Origin: Alistipes sp.
Lineage (GTDB): Bacteria; Bacteroidota; Bacteroidia; Bacteroidales; Rikenellaceae
DNA: 23,027 bases
Direction of reading: 5' to 3'
Assembly: GCA_017391665.1 (NCBI GenBank)
Contig: JAFOXS010000124.1
Span: 1-23,027, forward strand
The position numbers and the translations under genes are program-made. Under the pieces are notes generated by a model, which saw only the letters and a list, made by a program, of their open reading frames with translations, searched no databases and was not told the origin of the DNA. Position 1 is the first letter of the stretch. Each line of letters starts with the position of its first letter. Shown piece by piece: positions 1-7,842 of the stretch.

Positions 1-662
1 ACCGTAAAGACCTGCTGCGTGGACTGATTGTTCTCTCCTATGGTGATGCCTGCCGTGTGCAAGCCCATCGACAGACGTTCAGCACGGTTGCGTGTCGCCA
101 TAGCGAGTACTCTCTCCTGTGTGGGCTGTGCGGCGCGAGACTGTGTGGCGCGGGGTTGCGCAGAGCGATGTGTGGTGTTTTTGCGCTCTACGGTTGGCTC
201 CTCGGGCGATGATTGCTCCTCTGCTTTTGACTCCATTGCCATAGTCTGGGAGTTTGGCTCGGGCGTAAGGTCTATAGATGGCGTAAGTTGCTTTTGTGCA
301 ATGTGCTGCTTGGTGTGAAGTTTTGGCTGAGGAATCTTCTCTGCGGTTGCATCGGCAAGCAGTGGCTCTTGCTCCGTGGGGGATGCCGACAGCGGGAGGT
401 CTGAGTTCTCCGCGGCGGGTTCTGCTTCGGCTACGACATCGTCAGCAATGGGCATAGGAGTCGTAAGCGTCAGGTAGCCTGCGGCAATGGCTATTACGAC
501 AGCCGCCGCTATGGCAATACGACGTGGCCACAACCTTACGACGGGTGTGGCGGGTGCCTCTGCGGGCAGAGCACTCATTATATCGTCAAAGAGATCATCG
601 GGCGCCGGAGCCTCATACTGCTCCATGCGGCGGCGAAGATCTTCGTTCCATTTGTTACTCAT
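1..662 (-). CDS. Anti-sigma-like single-pass membrane protein, partial
   Basis: The frame is open from an ATG at 662 down to the left edge, giving the first 220 residues; the C-terminus is outside the window. The start is one base after the sigma factor stop, so the two are surely co-transcribed and probably translationally coupled. The protein begins MSNKWNEDLRRRMEQYEAPA, a charged cytoplasmic part, and has one hydrophobic segment at about residues 44-66 preceded by WPRR, which suggests the N-terminus is inside. A long Pro/Glu/Thr/Gln-rich linker follows that could span the periplasm. In Bacteroidales, proteins placed like this behind an ECF sigma factor are often inner-membrane anti-sigma factors, some with a C-terminal beta-barrel-like domain; neither property can be confirmed here. 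Position and topology support the call. No zinc-binding HxxxCxxC anti-sigma motif is visible in the part seen. Confidence 0.72.
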   Translation of the reverse strand, partial: MSNKWNEDLRRRMEQYEAPAPDDLFDDIMSALPAEAPATPVVRLWPRRIAIAAAVVIAIAAGYLTLTTPMPIADDVVAEAEPAAENSDLPLSASPTEQEPLLADATAEKIPQPKLHTKQHIAQKQLTPSIDLTPEPNSQTMAMESKAEEQSSPEEPTVERKNTTHRSAQPRATQSRAAQPTQERVLAMATRNRAERLSMGLHTAGITIGENNQSTQQVFT

Positions 663-663
663 C

Positions 664-1212
664 CTATATCTGTTTTTGCTTTTTATACTCCTTGATTTTT
701 TGCGCCAGTATGGCCTTTGCTCGGTGCAGCTGCGATGCCGACGTGCTCTCGCTGATACCTAACCGTTGAGCTATCTCGCGATGACTCTGCTCCTCGAAGA
801 CATAGAGGTTGAAGATAGTTCGGTAGCCTGGCGGCAGTTCGCGTATAAAGCGGTGTATGACATCTATTGGGACATCCTCCACTTCGGGCACTGCATCCTC
901 GGCTACATCCTCATATTGTGCGAAGGGCGAGGTTTTTGCCCCTTGCCGCAGGTGGTCGAGGGCTACATTTACCACAATACGCGTGAGCCATGCTCGGAGC
1001 GATCCCGCTCCACGATGTTCGAAGCGGCAGATCGAAGAGTATATCTTAACAAAACTCTCCTGTAACACGTCGCGCAGCTCGCCGTCATCTACATAACGAG
1101 CCGCTACGCCCGTCAGGTAACGAATGTGACGGTCGTAGAGCTCTCGCATGGCGGTGCGGTTGCCCTCTTTTACCAGCCGCACCAGATCGGTCTCTGCAAC
1201 GTGTTGGATCAT
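664..1212 (-). CDS. ECF-type RNA polymerase sigma-70 factor
   Basis: This 182-residue protein has the usual two-domain ECF layout. Region 2 lies at about residues 18-90 and includes the helix with DVLQESFVKIY and the segment FRAW-like SLRAWLTRIVVNVALDHLR. Region 4 lies at about 115-178 with LPPGYRTIFNLYVFEEQSHR, followed by the helix-turn-helix REIAQRLGISESTSASQLHRAK that binds the -35 element. It should direct RNA polymerase to a small regulon and be held inactive by the membrane protein encoded one base downstream. The start at 1212 gives the expected family length. A GC-rich hairpin at 1220-1243 ends seven bases before the start codon and may affect translation. No TAnnTTTG promoter is seen directly upstream, so it may be transcribed with the NigD-like gene 38 bases upstream. 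The stress or ligand sensed cannot be read from the sequence. Confidence 0.93.
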   Translation of the reverse strand: MIQHVAETDLVRLVKEGNRTAMRELYDRHIRYLTGVAARYVDDGELRDVLQESFVKIYSSICRFEHRGAGSLRAWLTRIVVNVALDHLRQGAKTSPFAQYEDVAEDAVPEVEDVPIDVIHRFIRELPPGYRTIFNLYVFEEQSHREIAQRLGISESTSASQLHRAKAILAQKIKEYKKQKQI

Positions 1213-1219
1213 AGCGTGT

Positions 1220-1243
1220 GCGCCAACCCTGCGGGGCTGGCGC
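1220..1243 (-). promoter_or_regulatory. GC-rich hairpin before the sigma factor gene
   Basis: GCGCCA at 1220-1225 pairs with TGGCGC at 1238-1243, and CCC at 1227-1229 pairs with GGG at 1234-1236 around a TGCG loop, with one A-C mismatch. It lies between the NigD-like stop and the sigma factor ATG. There is no U-tract, so a normal intrinsic terminator is unlikely; an attenuator or a structure hiding the ribosome binding region is possible. The structure is seen; its role is inferred. Confidence 0.5.
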
Positions 1244-1250
1244 TATGAGT

Positions 1251-1991
1251 TTATTGAAGTTTGAGCGTGGGGCGAACAGCAGCCTGAGTGCCCGACTGGG
1301 GGCTATCCTTGCGTGAGCAATAGTCGAATTCGTGCTCCTTCATGCCCGAGAATGACTCCCAGCGGAGCTTGAGCTTTACGGTCTGCCCCTCGGTGTCGGG
1401 CAGTGTATTGAGGCGGAATGCCACCAGACCGTCGAACATTCTATCGCCAAAGTTATCGCCCTCGGCATCGTGGTAGAAGGTCACCTCGTAGGGGTTTTCG
1501 GGATTCTCGGCAACGAGGTTCACACGGTGCTTCTGACCGGTATTGCTCGATATGGTGCGGAAGCGAAGTGTCAGGTAACCATCCTCGACGATTGTCACCC
1601 AGTCATCGACAATCTCCACGGGGTCGTTGCCGTAATCCTCCGTATTCTCCGCAGTGCGCACGATGGTGGGCTTTGTCAGGATGTCGTCCATCCATGTTAC
1701 GCGTACGGCCTTGTCATAGGGTGCGGGGTTCTCATTTACCACGGCAAACGACACTAAGGCGCGTACCTCCTCCTCGCCGTAGGGCGAGCCCTTCATATTT
1801 ACGGGCTTGAGGGTGGTGCGGTCGTCGAGCTGCATATAGAATGAGTTGGCATCGACGGGCTTGATCGTGACGAGAGCATCGGGGTTGAGTGCGCCGTCGT
1901 TGTACTCATTGTCGTTTACATTGCACGAAGAGAGTGTGGCTGTAGCCACAATGGCCAAAGCGGCCAGAAGTGAAAATTTGATACGCTTCAT
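1251..1991 (-). CDS. NigD-like lipoprotein
   Basis: This 246-residue protein begins with a lipoprotein signal peptide: MKRIKF, a hydrophobic stretch, and the lipobox LSSC with the lipidated cysteine at residue 23. CNVNDNEYN follows, and the residues after the cysteine suit export beyond the inner membrane. The body resembles the Bacteroidetes NigD-like family: an N-terminal OB-like part (about 40-130) and a C-terminal beta-sandwich (about 135-240) with motifs such as DGYLTLRFRT, HRVNLV and LRWESFSG. The family is named after a bacteriocin-locus gene of Prevotella nigrescens, but its biochemical role is not established. It lies 38 bases upstream of the ECF sigma gene on the same strand and may share its transcript. 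The lipoprotein assignment is strong, the family assignment good, and the function unknown. Confidence 0.85.
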   Translation of the reverse strand: MKRIKFSLLAALAIVATATLSSCNVNDNEYNDGALNPDALVTIKPVDANSFYMQLDDRTTLKPVNMKGSPYGEEEVRALVSFAVVNENPAPYDKAVRVTWMDDILTKPTIVRTAENTEDYGNDPVEIVDDWVTIVEDGYLTLRFRTISSNTGQKHRVNLVAENPENPYEVTFYHDAEGDNFGDRMFDGLVAFRLNTLPDTEGQTVKLKLRWESFSGMKEHEFDYCSRKDSPQSGTQAAVRPTLKLQ

Positions 1992-2104
1992 AAATCTATT
2001 TTTATTTTTGTTTTGCCTGTTTTTTGACGCTCCTTACGTGTGCGTCCATTCATTAAACGCAGTAATTGCAAAATCTTGCATCGCAATATAAAATTTTTTT
2101 GTGC

Positions 2105-2112
2105 TATATTTG
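2105..2112 (+). promoter_or_regulatory. -7 element (TATATTTG) for lnt-folC
   Basis: TATATTTG matches the Bacteroidetes -7 consensus TAnnTTTG exactly and ends 17 bases before the lnt ATG at 2130. No convincing -33 TTTG is seen at the usual 19-21-base spacing. The box supports the downstream start over the longer open frame, because transcripts would begin after the earlier in-frame start. Confidence 0.65.
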
Positions 2113-2129
2113 CAATAAATATAAGATTT

Positions 2130-3677
2130 ATGCGACAAAAACTCTTGTGCGTACTCCTTTCGGTGGCTCTGCTCTCCTTTGGCTGGGTGGGCGGCAGCGG
2201 CCTTACGCTGCTTCTGGCGTTGGTGCCACTATTATATATAAGTGACTCGCTGGGCTCTTCGGCGCGCGACTGGTGGCGCATGGCAGGGTGGGCAGCTCTC
2301 TGCTTTGTACTATGGAATGCCGCTACGGTGTGGTGGATTTGGATTGCTACACCCGCAGGCCCCCTGGCTGCAACATTCTTCTCGACATGGTGGAACATGG
2401 TGGCCTTTATGCTCTTCCACTATGTGAGCAAACGTGCTCCGCAAAAAATAGCCTACACGGTGCTGGTGGCAGCATGGGTGGCTACAGAGTACCTCTATAC
2501 TTACACTGAGGTTATTTCGTTCCCATGGCTTACGCTGGGTAACGGTTTTTCGGGTGATGTGTGGGCCGTACAGTGGTACGAATACACTGGCGTGATGGGT
2601 GGCTCTGTGTGGGTATTGATCTGTAATATACTTATTTATGAAGCCTGGAAGCTGCGCTCGCGCGCTTCTTATATAAGGGCAGCCATGGCCGTTGTTCTGC
2701 CTCTTGCGCTCTCGCTGGTGATCTATCTTACCTATGAGCCGCAGGCCGAGCGCGTGAAGGTGTCGGTGCTTCAGCCCAATGTCGATTGCTACGAGGAGAA
2801 GTTTAACAATACGCCACGCAAGCAGCTGGAGAATCTCATCGATCTGATCTCGCAGTCGCCAGCCGACTCTAAACTGCTTGTTATGCCCGAGACGGCTCTG
2901 CCCGTAACCATTGATGAGGGCGACCCCATCGCAATGAATGCAGGTGTCGGTATGCTTCGCAATGAGCTGCAGCGTCGCCACGCCGATGCTATGGCCACGA
3001 TTGGAGCCACGTCGGTTAAGTATTATGATTCGGCGGTGCCTCCTACGCCCACGGCACGTCAGGGCATGGGTACATATTACGATGTCTACAACTCCTCTAT
3101 CGCCATCGGCAGCGACCGTGGCGATCTGCATCATAAGATGCGCCTTGTAATTGGTGTTGAAGCTATGCCTCTGTTTATCAATTCGTTCATCGATCTGGGC
3201 GGTATGACTGGACAACTGGGACGCAACGACAGTGCTACCGTATTTGAGCGCGATGGCCTGAAGGTTGGCCCCGCTATCTGCTACGAAGGTCTTTATGGTG
3301 AGTGGTTTGCACGCTTTGTACGCGAGGGTGCCGAGCTGATGCTCCTGATGTCAAACGATGGCTGGTGGGGCGATACGCACGGGCATCGTCGTCTGTTCGA
3401 CTTCTGCCGTCTGCGAGCCATTGAGACGCGTCGTGCCGTGGCGCGTAGTGCCAATACGGGTATCTCGGGATTTATCACCTCGCGCGGCGATGTGGAGCAG
3501 CGCCTAAAGTGGGATGAGCGTGGTGTGCTCACGCAGGATGTCGAGCGCTCGAAGCGCCAGACAATATATGTCACTTACGGCGACTGGGTAGGTCGTCTTG
3601 CATTGCTGCTGACCTTCCTTGCGGTGATGTACTTTATCGCCTATCGCGTAAGAAAAAAGAACCACTTGGTTGATTGA
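2130..3677 (+). CDS. lnt: Apolipoprotein N-acyltransferase
   Basis: Lnt transfers the third acyl chain from phospholipid to the N-terminal cysteine of lipoproteins in the inner membrane. The 515-residue product has an N-terminal set of membrane segments (about 5-200) and a C-terminal nitrilase-like domain (about 208-490). The catalytic triad of the family is visible: Glu254 in VMPETALP, Lys336 in HHKMRLVIG and Cys384 in AICYEGLYG. A last hydrophobic segment sits near the C-terminus (LALLLTFLAVMYFIAY). The start at 2130 (MRQKLLCVLL) was chosen over an in-frame codon at 2040 because a -7 box lies between them and the extra 30 residues are not Lnt-like. The length matches the family. The next gene, folC, starts two bases after the lnt stop, so they form an operon. 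Confidence 0.95.
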   Translation: MRQKLLCVLLSVALLSFGWVGGSGLTLLLALVPLLYISDSLGSSARDWWRMAGWAALCFVLWNAATVWWIWIATPAGPLAATFFSTWWNMVAFMLFHYVSKRAPQKIAYTVLVAAWVATEYLYTYTEVISFPWLTLGNGFSGDVWAVQWYEYTGVMGGSVWVLICNILIYEAWKLRSRASYIRAAMAVVLPLALSLVIYLTYEPQAERVKVSVLQPNVDCYEEKFNNTPRKQLENLIDLISQSPADSKLLVMPETALPVTIDEGDPIAMNAGVGMLRNELQRRHADAMATIGATSVKYYDSAVPPTPTARQGMGTYYDVYNSSIAIGSDRGDLHHKMRLVIGVEAMPLFINSFIDLGGMTGQLGRNDSATVFERDGLKVGPAICYEGLYGEWFARFVREGAELMLLMSNDGWWGDTHGHRRLFDFCRLRAIETRRAVARSANTGISGFITSRGDVEQRLKWDERGVLTQDVERSKRQTIYVTYGDWVGRLALLLTFLAVMYFIAYRVRKKNHLVD

Positions 3678-3678
3678 T

Positions 3679-4974
3679 ATGAATTACAGAGAAACAGTTG
3701 AATATCTCTTCGCTACGACGCCGTCGTTCCAGACCGTTGGAGCGGATGCCTATAAGCCGGGCCTGGAGCGTGTGGCCGAGTTTTGCCGTGCGCTGGGCAA
3801 TCCGCAGGATAATTTTCTTACGATCCATGTCGCCGGCACCAACGGCAAGGGCTCAACATCTCATATGCTCGCTTCGATTCTTCAGCATGCGGGCTATCGT
3901 GTGGGATTGTTCACCTCGCCCCACCTGAAGGATTTCCGTGAGCGTATGCGTGTCGATGGGCAGATGATCTCGGAGCAGCGTGTGGTGGAGTTCGTAGCTC
4001 ACCATCGTGAGCGTATGCGCTCGCTCGACCTCTCATTCTTTGAGATGACTACGGCTATGGCCTTCGACTTCTTCTCGGATAGCGATGTTGAGGTGGCCGT
4101 CATCGAAACGGGCCTTGGCGGTCGGCTCGACGCTACCAATATCATCCACCCGATACTTAGCATCGTAACCAATATCGGTATGGATCACACCGATCTGCTG
4201 GGCGATACGTTGCCCGCCATAGCGCGCGAAAAGGCTGGTATTATCAAGTGTGGTGTGCCCGTTGTGCTGGGTGAGTCGTCGGAGGAGTATGATTCGGTCT
4301 TTGAGAATCGTGCCGCCGAACTATCGTCGCGGGTGATCTATGCCCAGCGCGATATTCAGCTTCTCGGACAGGATGTTACAGAGTGTGGTCAGCGGTTTGA
4401 GATTTGCCGTTGTCGTGATGGTCATCGCTTCTCGGTGGAGATTGATCTAAAGGGTGAGTATCAGCGTCACAATGTGCTTACGGTGGCCTCTGCTGCCGAC
4501 TATCTTGATTGTCATACACCCATCACCATCAGTCGCCGAGTATTCCTCGACGGTATGGCTACGGCAGCCGCAACAACCTCCTTGGCAGGTCGCTGGCAAC
4601 GACTCGGCGAGAAGCCTTTTGTTGTCTGTGATACGGGTCATAACGCCCACGGATTCAGATATGTAGCGGCGCAGCTCGCTGAATTGCTGGAGCGCCATAC
4701 GGCCCTCTATTGCGTGATTGGCTTTGCCCGCGATAAGGAGATTGACAAGGTGTTGCAAATGTTACCTCAAGGGGCTCAATATATCTTCACGCAGGCAGCT
4801 ACGCCGCGCGCTTTGCCGGCTGATGAGCTGGCCGCAAAGGCTGCTCAGGCAGGGCTTCGCGGTGAGGTGCAACCCTCCGTTGCCGAGGCTATGGCGCGGG
4901 CTCGAGAGTTGGCCAGCGAGGAGGATGCGATATTTGTCGGCGGCAGTAATTATGTCGTGGCAGAGATTCTATAG
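3679..4974 (+). CDS. folC: Bifunctional folylpolyglutamate synthase / dihydrofolate synthase
   Basis: FolC adds glutamate to dihydropteroate and to folates using ATP, trapping folates in the cytoplasm. The 431-residue product shows the Mur-ligase-like fold: P-loop GTNGKGST at residues 53-60, the folate-loop motif SPHLKDFRERMRVDG at 80-94, ETGLGGRLDATN, and NIGMDHTDLLG. The C-terminal domain has VVCDTGHNAHG in place of the common DGAHN motif, and ends with VGGSNYVVAEIL. The start ATG at 3679 is favoured over an in-frame TTG at 3670 that overlaps the lnt end. It lies one base after the lnt stop and its transcript ends at the palindromic terminator at 4983-5010. Confidence 0.95.
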   Translation: MNYRETVEYLFATTPSFQTVGADAYKPGLERVAEFCRALGNPQDNFLTIHVAGTNGKGSTSHMLASILQHAGYRVGLFTSPHLKDFRERMRVDGQMISEQRVVEFVAHHRERMRSLDLSFFEMTTAMAFDFFSDSDVEVAVIETGLGGRLDATNIIHPILSIVTNIGMDHTDLLGDTLPAIAREKAGIIKCGVPVVLGESSEEYDSVFENRAAELSSRVIYAQRDIQLLGQDVTECGQRFEICRCRDGHRFSVEIDLKGEYQRHNVLTVASAADYLDCHTPITISRRVFLDGMATAAATTSLAGRWQRLGEKPFVVCDTGHNAHGFRYVAAQLAELLERHTALYCVIGFARDKEIDKVLQMLPQGAQYIFTQAATPRALPADELAAKAAQAGLRGEVQPSVAEAMARARELASEEDAIFVGGSNYVVAEIL

Positions 4975-4982
4975 GGACAAAA

Positions 4983-5010
4983 AAAGAGGCTGTTGCGCAA
5001 CAGCCTCTTT
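4983..5010. terminator. Bidirectional intrinsic terminator
   Basis: A perfect palindrome with 14-base arms, AAAGAGGCTGTTGC and GCAACAGCCTCTTT, directly follows folC. It has A-rich sequence on its left (4979-4985) and T-rich on its right, so it can act from both strands. It separates folC (plus) from the DUF3467 gene (minus), which converge here. Confidence 0.88.
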
Positions 5011-5063
5011 CGTTATTCACAACATCAAAACTGAATTCCTATTCTTGTCGCCATTTGGCGGGA

Positions 5064-5381
5064 TCAAGCTTTTCCCATAGGACCCATGTTGATAATCGGG
5101 TCATCGGCAAGCGGAGCATTGCGATGGATCTCGATTTTTGCGATATTACTCTCATAGCGAGTAATATTCTCCTGCAGCGAGAGCAGCAATCGCTTGGCGT
5201 GCTCGGGCGTGAGGATTACGCGGCTCTTGACATTAGCCTTCTGCAATCCGGGGAGCGCAGTGGCGAAGTCAATGATAAACTCCGACGGCGAGTGAGAAAT
5301 GATGGCCAGGTTGGAATAGTGGCCCTCGGCTACCTGCTCGGGCAGGTTGATCTCAATGCCTTGTTTTTGAAAATCTGCCAT
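5064..5381 (-). CDS. DUF3467 family protein
   Basis: This small soluble protein of 105 residues resembles the DUF3467 family, which is common in Bacteroidetes and has no established function. Family features seen are the EGHYSNLAIISHSPSEFIIDF stretch (about 19-39), LPGLQKANVKSRVILTPEHAKRLL (about 43-66), and a helical segment rich in Glu, Asn and Arg. There is no signal peptide or membrane segment. A -7 box (TAATTTTG on the minus strand) lies at 5411-5404, leaving a short leader. It is monocistronic between that promoter and the shared terminator at 4983-5010. Confidence 0.88.
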   Translation of the reverse strand: MADFQKQGIEINLPEQVAEGHYSNLAIISHSPSEFIIDFATALPGLQKANVKSRVILTPEHAKRLLLSLQENITRYESNIAKIEIHRNAPLADDPIINMGPMGKA

Positions 5382-5403
5382 AAATCAACATTTATTACGG
5401 ATA

Positions 5404-5411
5404 CAAAATTA
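5404..5411 (-). promoter_or_regulatory. -7 element (TAATTTTG) for the DUF3467 gene
   Basis: On the minus strand the sequence reads TAATTTTG, an exact TAnnTTTG match, 22 bases upstream of the ATG at 5381. No clear -33 partner is seen. Confidence 0.6.
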
Positions 5412-5538
5412 ATATTTCTCGTCTGCGAGTATCGCCACTGGAGGTGAAAGTTTTCGATAATTTATTAACAATTTCTCGCATTTATCTCCGCCCAGGTGAC
5501 AATAATCGCACCATATGGAGCGAATGTAGGCGCGGGGC

Positions 5539-5569
5539 TTTAATATTTCATATTAAATTCCTAACTTTG
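5539..5569 (+). promoter_or_regulatory. Promoter of the transporter-cmk-ispH operon
   Basis: A -33-like TTTA at 5539-5542 is followed after 19 bases by TAACTTTG at 5562-5569, an exact -7 match. It lies 27 bases before the ATG at 5597. This is the only strong promoter seen ahead of the ten-gene operon, apart from the internal one before hemD. Confidence 0.72.
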
Positions 5570-5596
5570 CACCCTGGAATTGAATTTTCATCCGCA

Positions 5597-6259
5597 ATGA
5601 TCGTAACAGCATTAGATATCTTCGTTCGTGGTATGGGTGTGGGTCTGGCCTCATCCATCACCGTTGGTCCCGTAGCCGTTCTCTGCATTCAGCGCACGCT
5701 GAGCAAGAATCGCCGTTCGGGTCTGGCTTCGGGTCTGGGTGTGGCTACGGCTGATATGATTATGGCAATTATCGCCTTCTTCTTCTACTCGATGCTGCAG
5801 GCGCAGATCGAGGAGTATAGCGCCATCCTGCAGGTTATAGGTGGTATATTTGTGGTGATTGTAGGTGTCTATATCTTTTTCCAGAACCCTGTGCCGCAGA
5901 TTCGCAAGAATCGAGCCGGCAAGAGTAACCTGTGGCAGGACTATTCGTCGATGTTTGTCTTTACGCTGGCCAATTTCGTCGTTGTCATTCCCTATCTGCT
6001 GGCATTCTTCGCCATGTTCAATGTCGGCTTGCAGGCCGATGGCGATGTGGCCTCGCTTGTGCGTAGCGGCATGACTATCCTCGGATTCTTTGCCGGTGCC
6101 GTAGCGTGGTGGGTGGGGTTGACCCTTACCATCGACTACTTCCGTCGTCGTTTTCGTCCACGTCATATGCTTACGATCAACCACGTTGCAGGCATAATCA
6201 TCGGCCTGCTGGGTGTATATACGATTATTTCAACCTTTTTTGATATTCTTCCCGTATAA
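5597..6259 (+). CDS. LysE-family amino-acid exporter-like membrane protein
   Basis: The 220-residue product is a hydrophobic inner-membrane protein with about six segments. It has the LysE/RhtB signature near the N-terminus: a glycine-rich first helix ending SSITVGPVAVLCIQRTLSKN, then RRSGLASGLGVATADMIMA. Family members export amino acids or related small molecules by proton exchange; the substrate cannot be told from sequence. The start at 5597 was chosen over an in-frame codon at 5444 because the promoter at 5562-5569 lies between them and the family N-terminus begins here. Its stop overlaps the cmk start by one base (TAATG), so the two are coupled. Confidence 0.87.
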   Translation: MIVTALDIFVRGMGVGLASSITVGPVAVLCIQRTLSKNRRSGLASGLGVATADMIMAIIAFFFYSMLQAQIEEYSAILQVIGGIFVVIVGVYIFFQNPVPQIRKNRAGKSNLWQDYSSMFVFTLANFVVVIPYLLAFFAMFNVGLQADGDVASLVRSGMTILGFFAGAVAWWVGLTLTIDYFRRRFRPRHMLTINHVAGIIIGLLGVYTIISTFFDILPV

Positions 6260-6960
6260 TGGAGCAGACCACTAAAAAGATAGTTATCGCCATCGACGGC
6301 TTTTCGTCGTGTGGCAAGAGCACATTCGCCAAGGCCATAGCAGCACGCCTGGGCTATATTTTTATCGACACAGGTGCGATGTATCGTGCCGTTACACTCT
6401 ACGCTCTGGAGCATGGAGCCATCGTCGATGGCAAGGTTGCAGAGGATAGGGTCGTAGCCCTTCTGCCCGATGTAAACATCTCATTCCGCTTCAATGCCGA
6501 GCGCGGAGCCAGCGACGCCTACGTCAATGGCGAAAGGGTGGAGGATAAGATCCGCTCCATTGAGGTGAGCAATATGGTCAGCCACGTGAGCTCTATCGCC
6601 CAGGTGCGCGAGAAGCTTGTAGCCATGCAGCAGCAGATGGGTCGTGCGCGTGGTGTGGTGATGGATGGCCGCGATATCGGCACGGTGGTTTTCCCCGATG
6701 CCGAACTCAAGATCTTTATGACTGCTGATGCCCAGGTGCGTGCCGAGCGTCGTTATGCCGAACTCAAGGCCAAGGGCGACAATGTCACGATGGAGGAGAT
6801 TCTGGAAAATGTCATCTCGCGCGACAAGGCCGATATGACACGCGAGATCTCTCCCTTGCGTCAGGCCGAGGATGCCGTTGTGCTGGATAATAGCCACATG
6901 AGCGTCGAGGAGCAGATGGCGTGGTTTATGGAGCGTTATGAGGGAATTGTAAATGCATAG
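6259..6960 (+). CDS. cmk: Cytidylate kinase
   Basis: This enzyme phosphorylates CMP and dCMP with ATP in the cytoplasm. The 233-residue product has a P-loop GFSSCGKS at residues 14-21, the CMP-binding segment IDTGAMYRAVTLYAL (about 36-50), the conserved MDGRDIGTVVFPDA, and the lid region with SRDKADMTREISPL. The length fits the family. Its ATG overlaps the upstream stop in TAATG, and it ends three bases before ispH. This cmk-ispH pairing occurs in many Bacteroidetes. Confidence 0.96.
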   Translation: MEQTTKKIVIAIDGFSSCGKSTFAKAIAARLGYIFIDTGAMYRAVTLYALEHGAIVDGKVAEDRVVALLPDVNISFRFNAERGASDAYVNGERVEDKIRSIEVSNMVSHVSSIAQVREKLVAMQQQMGRARGVVMDGRDIGTVVFPDAELKIFMTADAQVRAERRYAELKAKGDNVTMEEILENVISRDKADMTREISPLRQAEDAVVLDNSHMSVEEQMAWFMERYEGIVNA

Positions 6961-6963
6961 CCT

Positions 6964-7830
6964 ATGTACGTTGAGATAGATAAGAATTCGGGTTTCTGCT
7001 TTGGTGTGGTGCGAGCCATCTCGAAGGCTGAGGCTGCGCTGAAGGAGCTGGGTGGCGAGGTATATTCGCTGGGTGATATTGTCCACAACCGTATGGAGGT
7101 GCAGCGCCTTGAGAGTCTGGGTCTGCGTACCGTTACGCATGACGATATGTCGGATCTTGCTCATCGCGACCTCTTTATTCGTGCTCATGGCGAGCCCCCG
7201 ACAACATACCAGCGAGCCGAGCAGCTCGGCATTCGCATCATTGATGCTACGTGTCCCGTGGTGGCGCAGTTGCAGCGTAAGGTTGTGGCCGCACACGAAC
7301 AGATGCAGGGTGTGGGAGGTCAGGTTGTGATTCTGGGCAAGCGAGGCCATGCCGAGGTTGTCGGTCTGGCGGGTCAGGTCGAGCACCCTACCATCGTTGT
7401 GGAGCGTGAGGAGGATCTTCAGCAGATAGATTTCTCTCGTCCCATATTCTTCCTCTCGCAGACTACGCAGAGTCTGGCTCTCTTCTGGTCGCTGGCCGAA
7501 AAGATGAAGCAGCGTGTGGCAAGTGACGATATGCTTATTGTCGATGACACCATCTGCCGTCGCGTGTCGAACCGAGAGAAGGCACTGAGCGAGTTTGTTA
7601 CGCGCTTCGATGTGGTGATCTTCGTATGTGGAAAGAAGTCGAGCAACGGCCGTGTGCTCTTCAACGTTTGTCGCAAGCACAATGAGCGTTGCTACAACAT
7701 CGAGGAGGAGAGCGAGTTGCGGCCCGAGTGGTTCGAGGATTGTCAGAGCGTGGGTATCTGCGGTGCTACCTCTACACCAGCATGGCTTATGACGCGCGTG
7801 GCGGATTCGATAAGTGCAAGATTTGTTTAA
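6964..7830 (+). CDS. ispH: 4-hydroxy-3-methylbut-2-enyl diphosphate reductase
   Basis: IspH is the last enzyme of the non-mevalonate isoprenoid pathway, an iron-sulfur protein making IPP and DMAPP. The 288-residue protein has the three cluster cysteines: Cys12 (GFCFGV), Cys97 (DATCPVV) and Cys198 (DTICRRVSNREKA). It also has the active-site residues His41 (IVHN), His75 (RAHGEP), His129 and Glu131 (RGHAEV), the SSNG motif at 226-229, and the closing GATSTPAWL. It is the stand-alone form, without the ribosomal S1 fusion seen in some bacteria. It sits three bases after cmk and 12 bases before the next gene. Confidence 0.97.
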   Translation: MYVEIDKNSGFCFGVVRAISKAEAALKELGGEVYSLGDIVHNRMEVQRLESLGLRTVTHDDMSDLAHRDLFIRAHGEPPTTYQRAEQLGIRIIDATCPVVAQLQRKVVAAHEQMQGVGGQVVILGKRGHAEVVGLAGQVEHPTIVVEREEDLQQIDFSRPIFFLSQTTQSLALFWSLAEKMKQRVASDDMLIVDDTICRRVSNREKALSEFVTRFDVVIFVCGKKSSNGRVLFNVCRKHNERCYNIEEESELRPEWFEDCQSVGICGATSTPAWLMTRVADSISARFV

Positions 7831-7842
7831 CGTAAAAACTTT

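Noticed and set aside
2040..2129. Upstream extension of lnt to an earlier start
   Set aside because: A -7 box at 2105-2112 falls inside the extension, and the added residues are unlike Lnt N-termini.
2310..3215. A 301-codon antisense open frame within lnt
   Set aside because: It lies fully under lnt, whose Glu-Lys-Cys triad is intact, and the translation has no domain-like features or start signals.
5444..5596. Upstream extension of the LysE-family gene
   Set aside because: The promoter at 5539-5569 lies within it, and the family N-terminus begins at 5597.
6481..7680. A 399-codon open frame on the minus strand, antisense to cmk and ispH
   Set aside because: Both plus-strand genes are certain from catalytic motifs. 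The antisense translation is His/Leu-rich with no recognisable domain, as expected for a mirrored frame of codon-biased genes.
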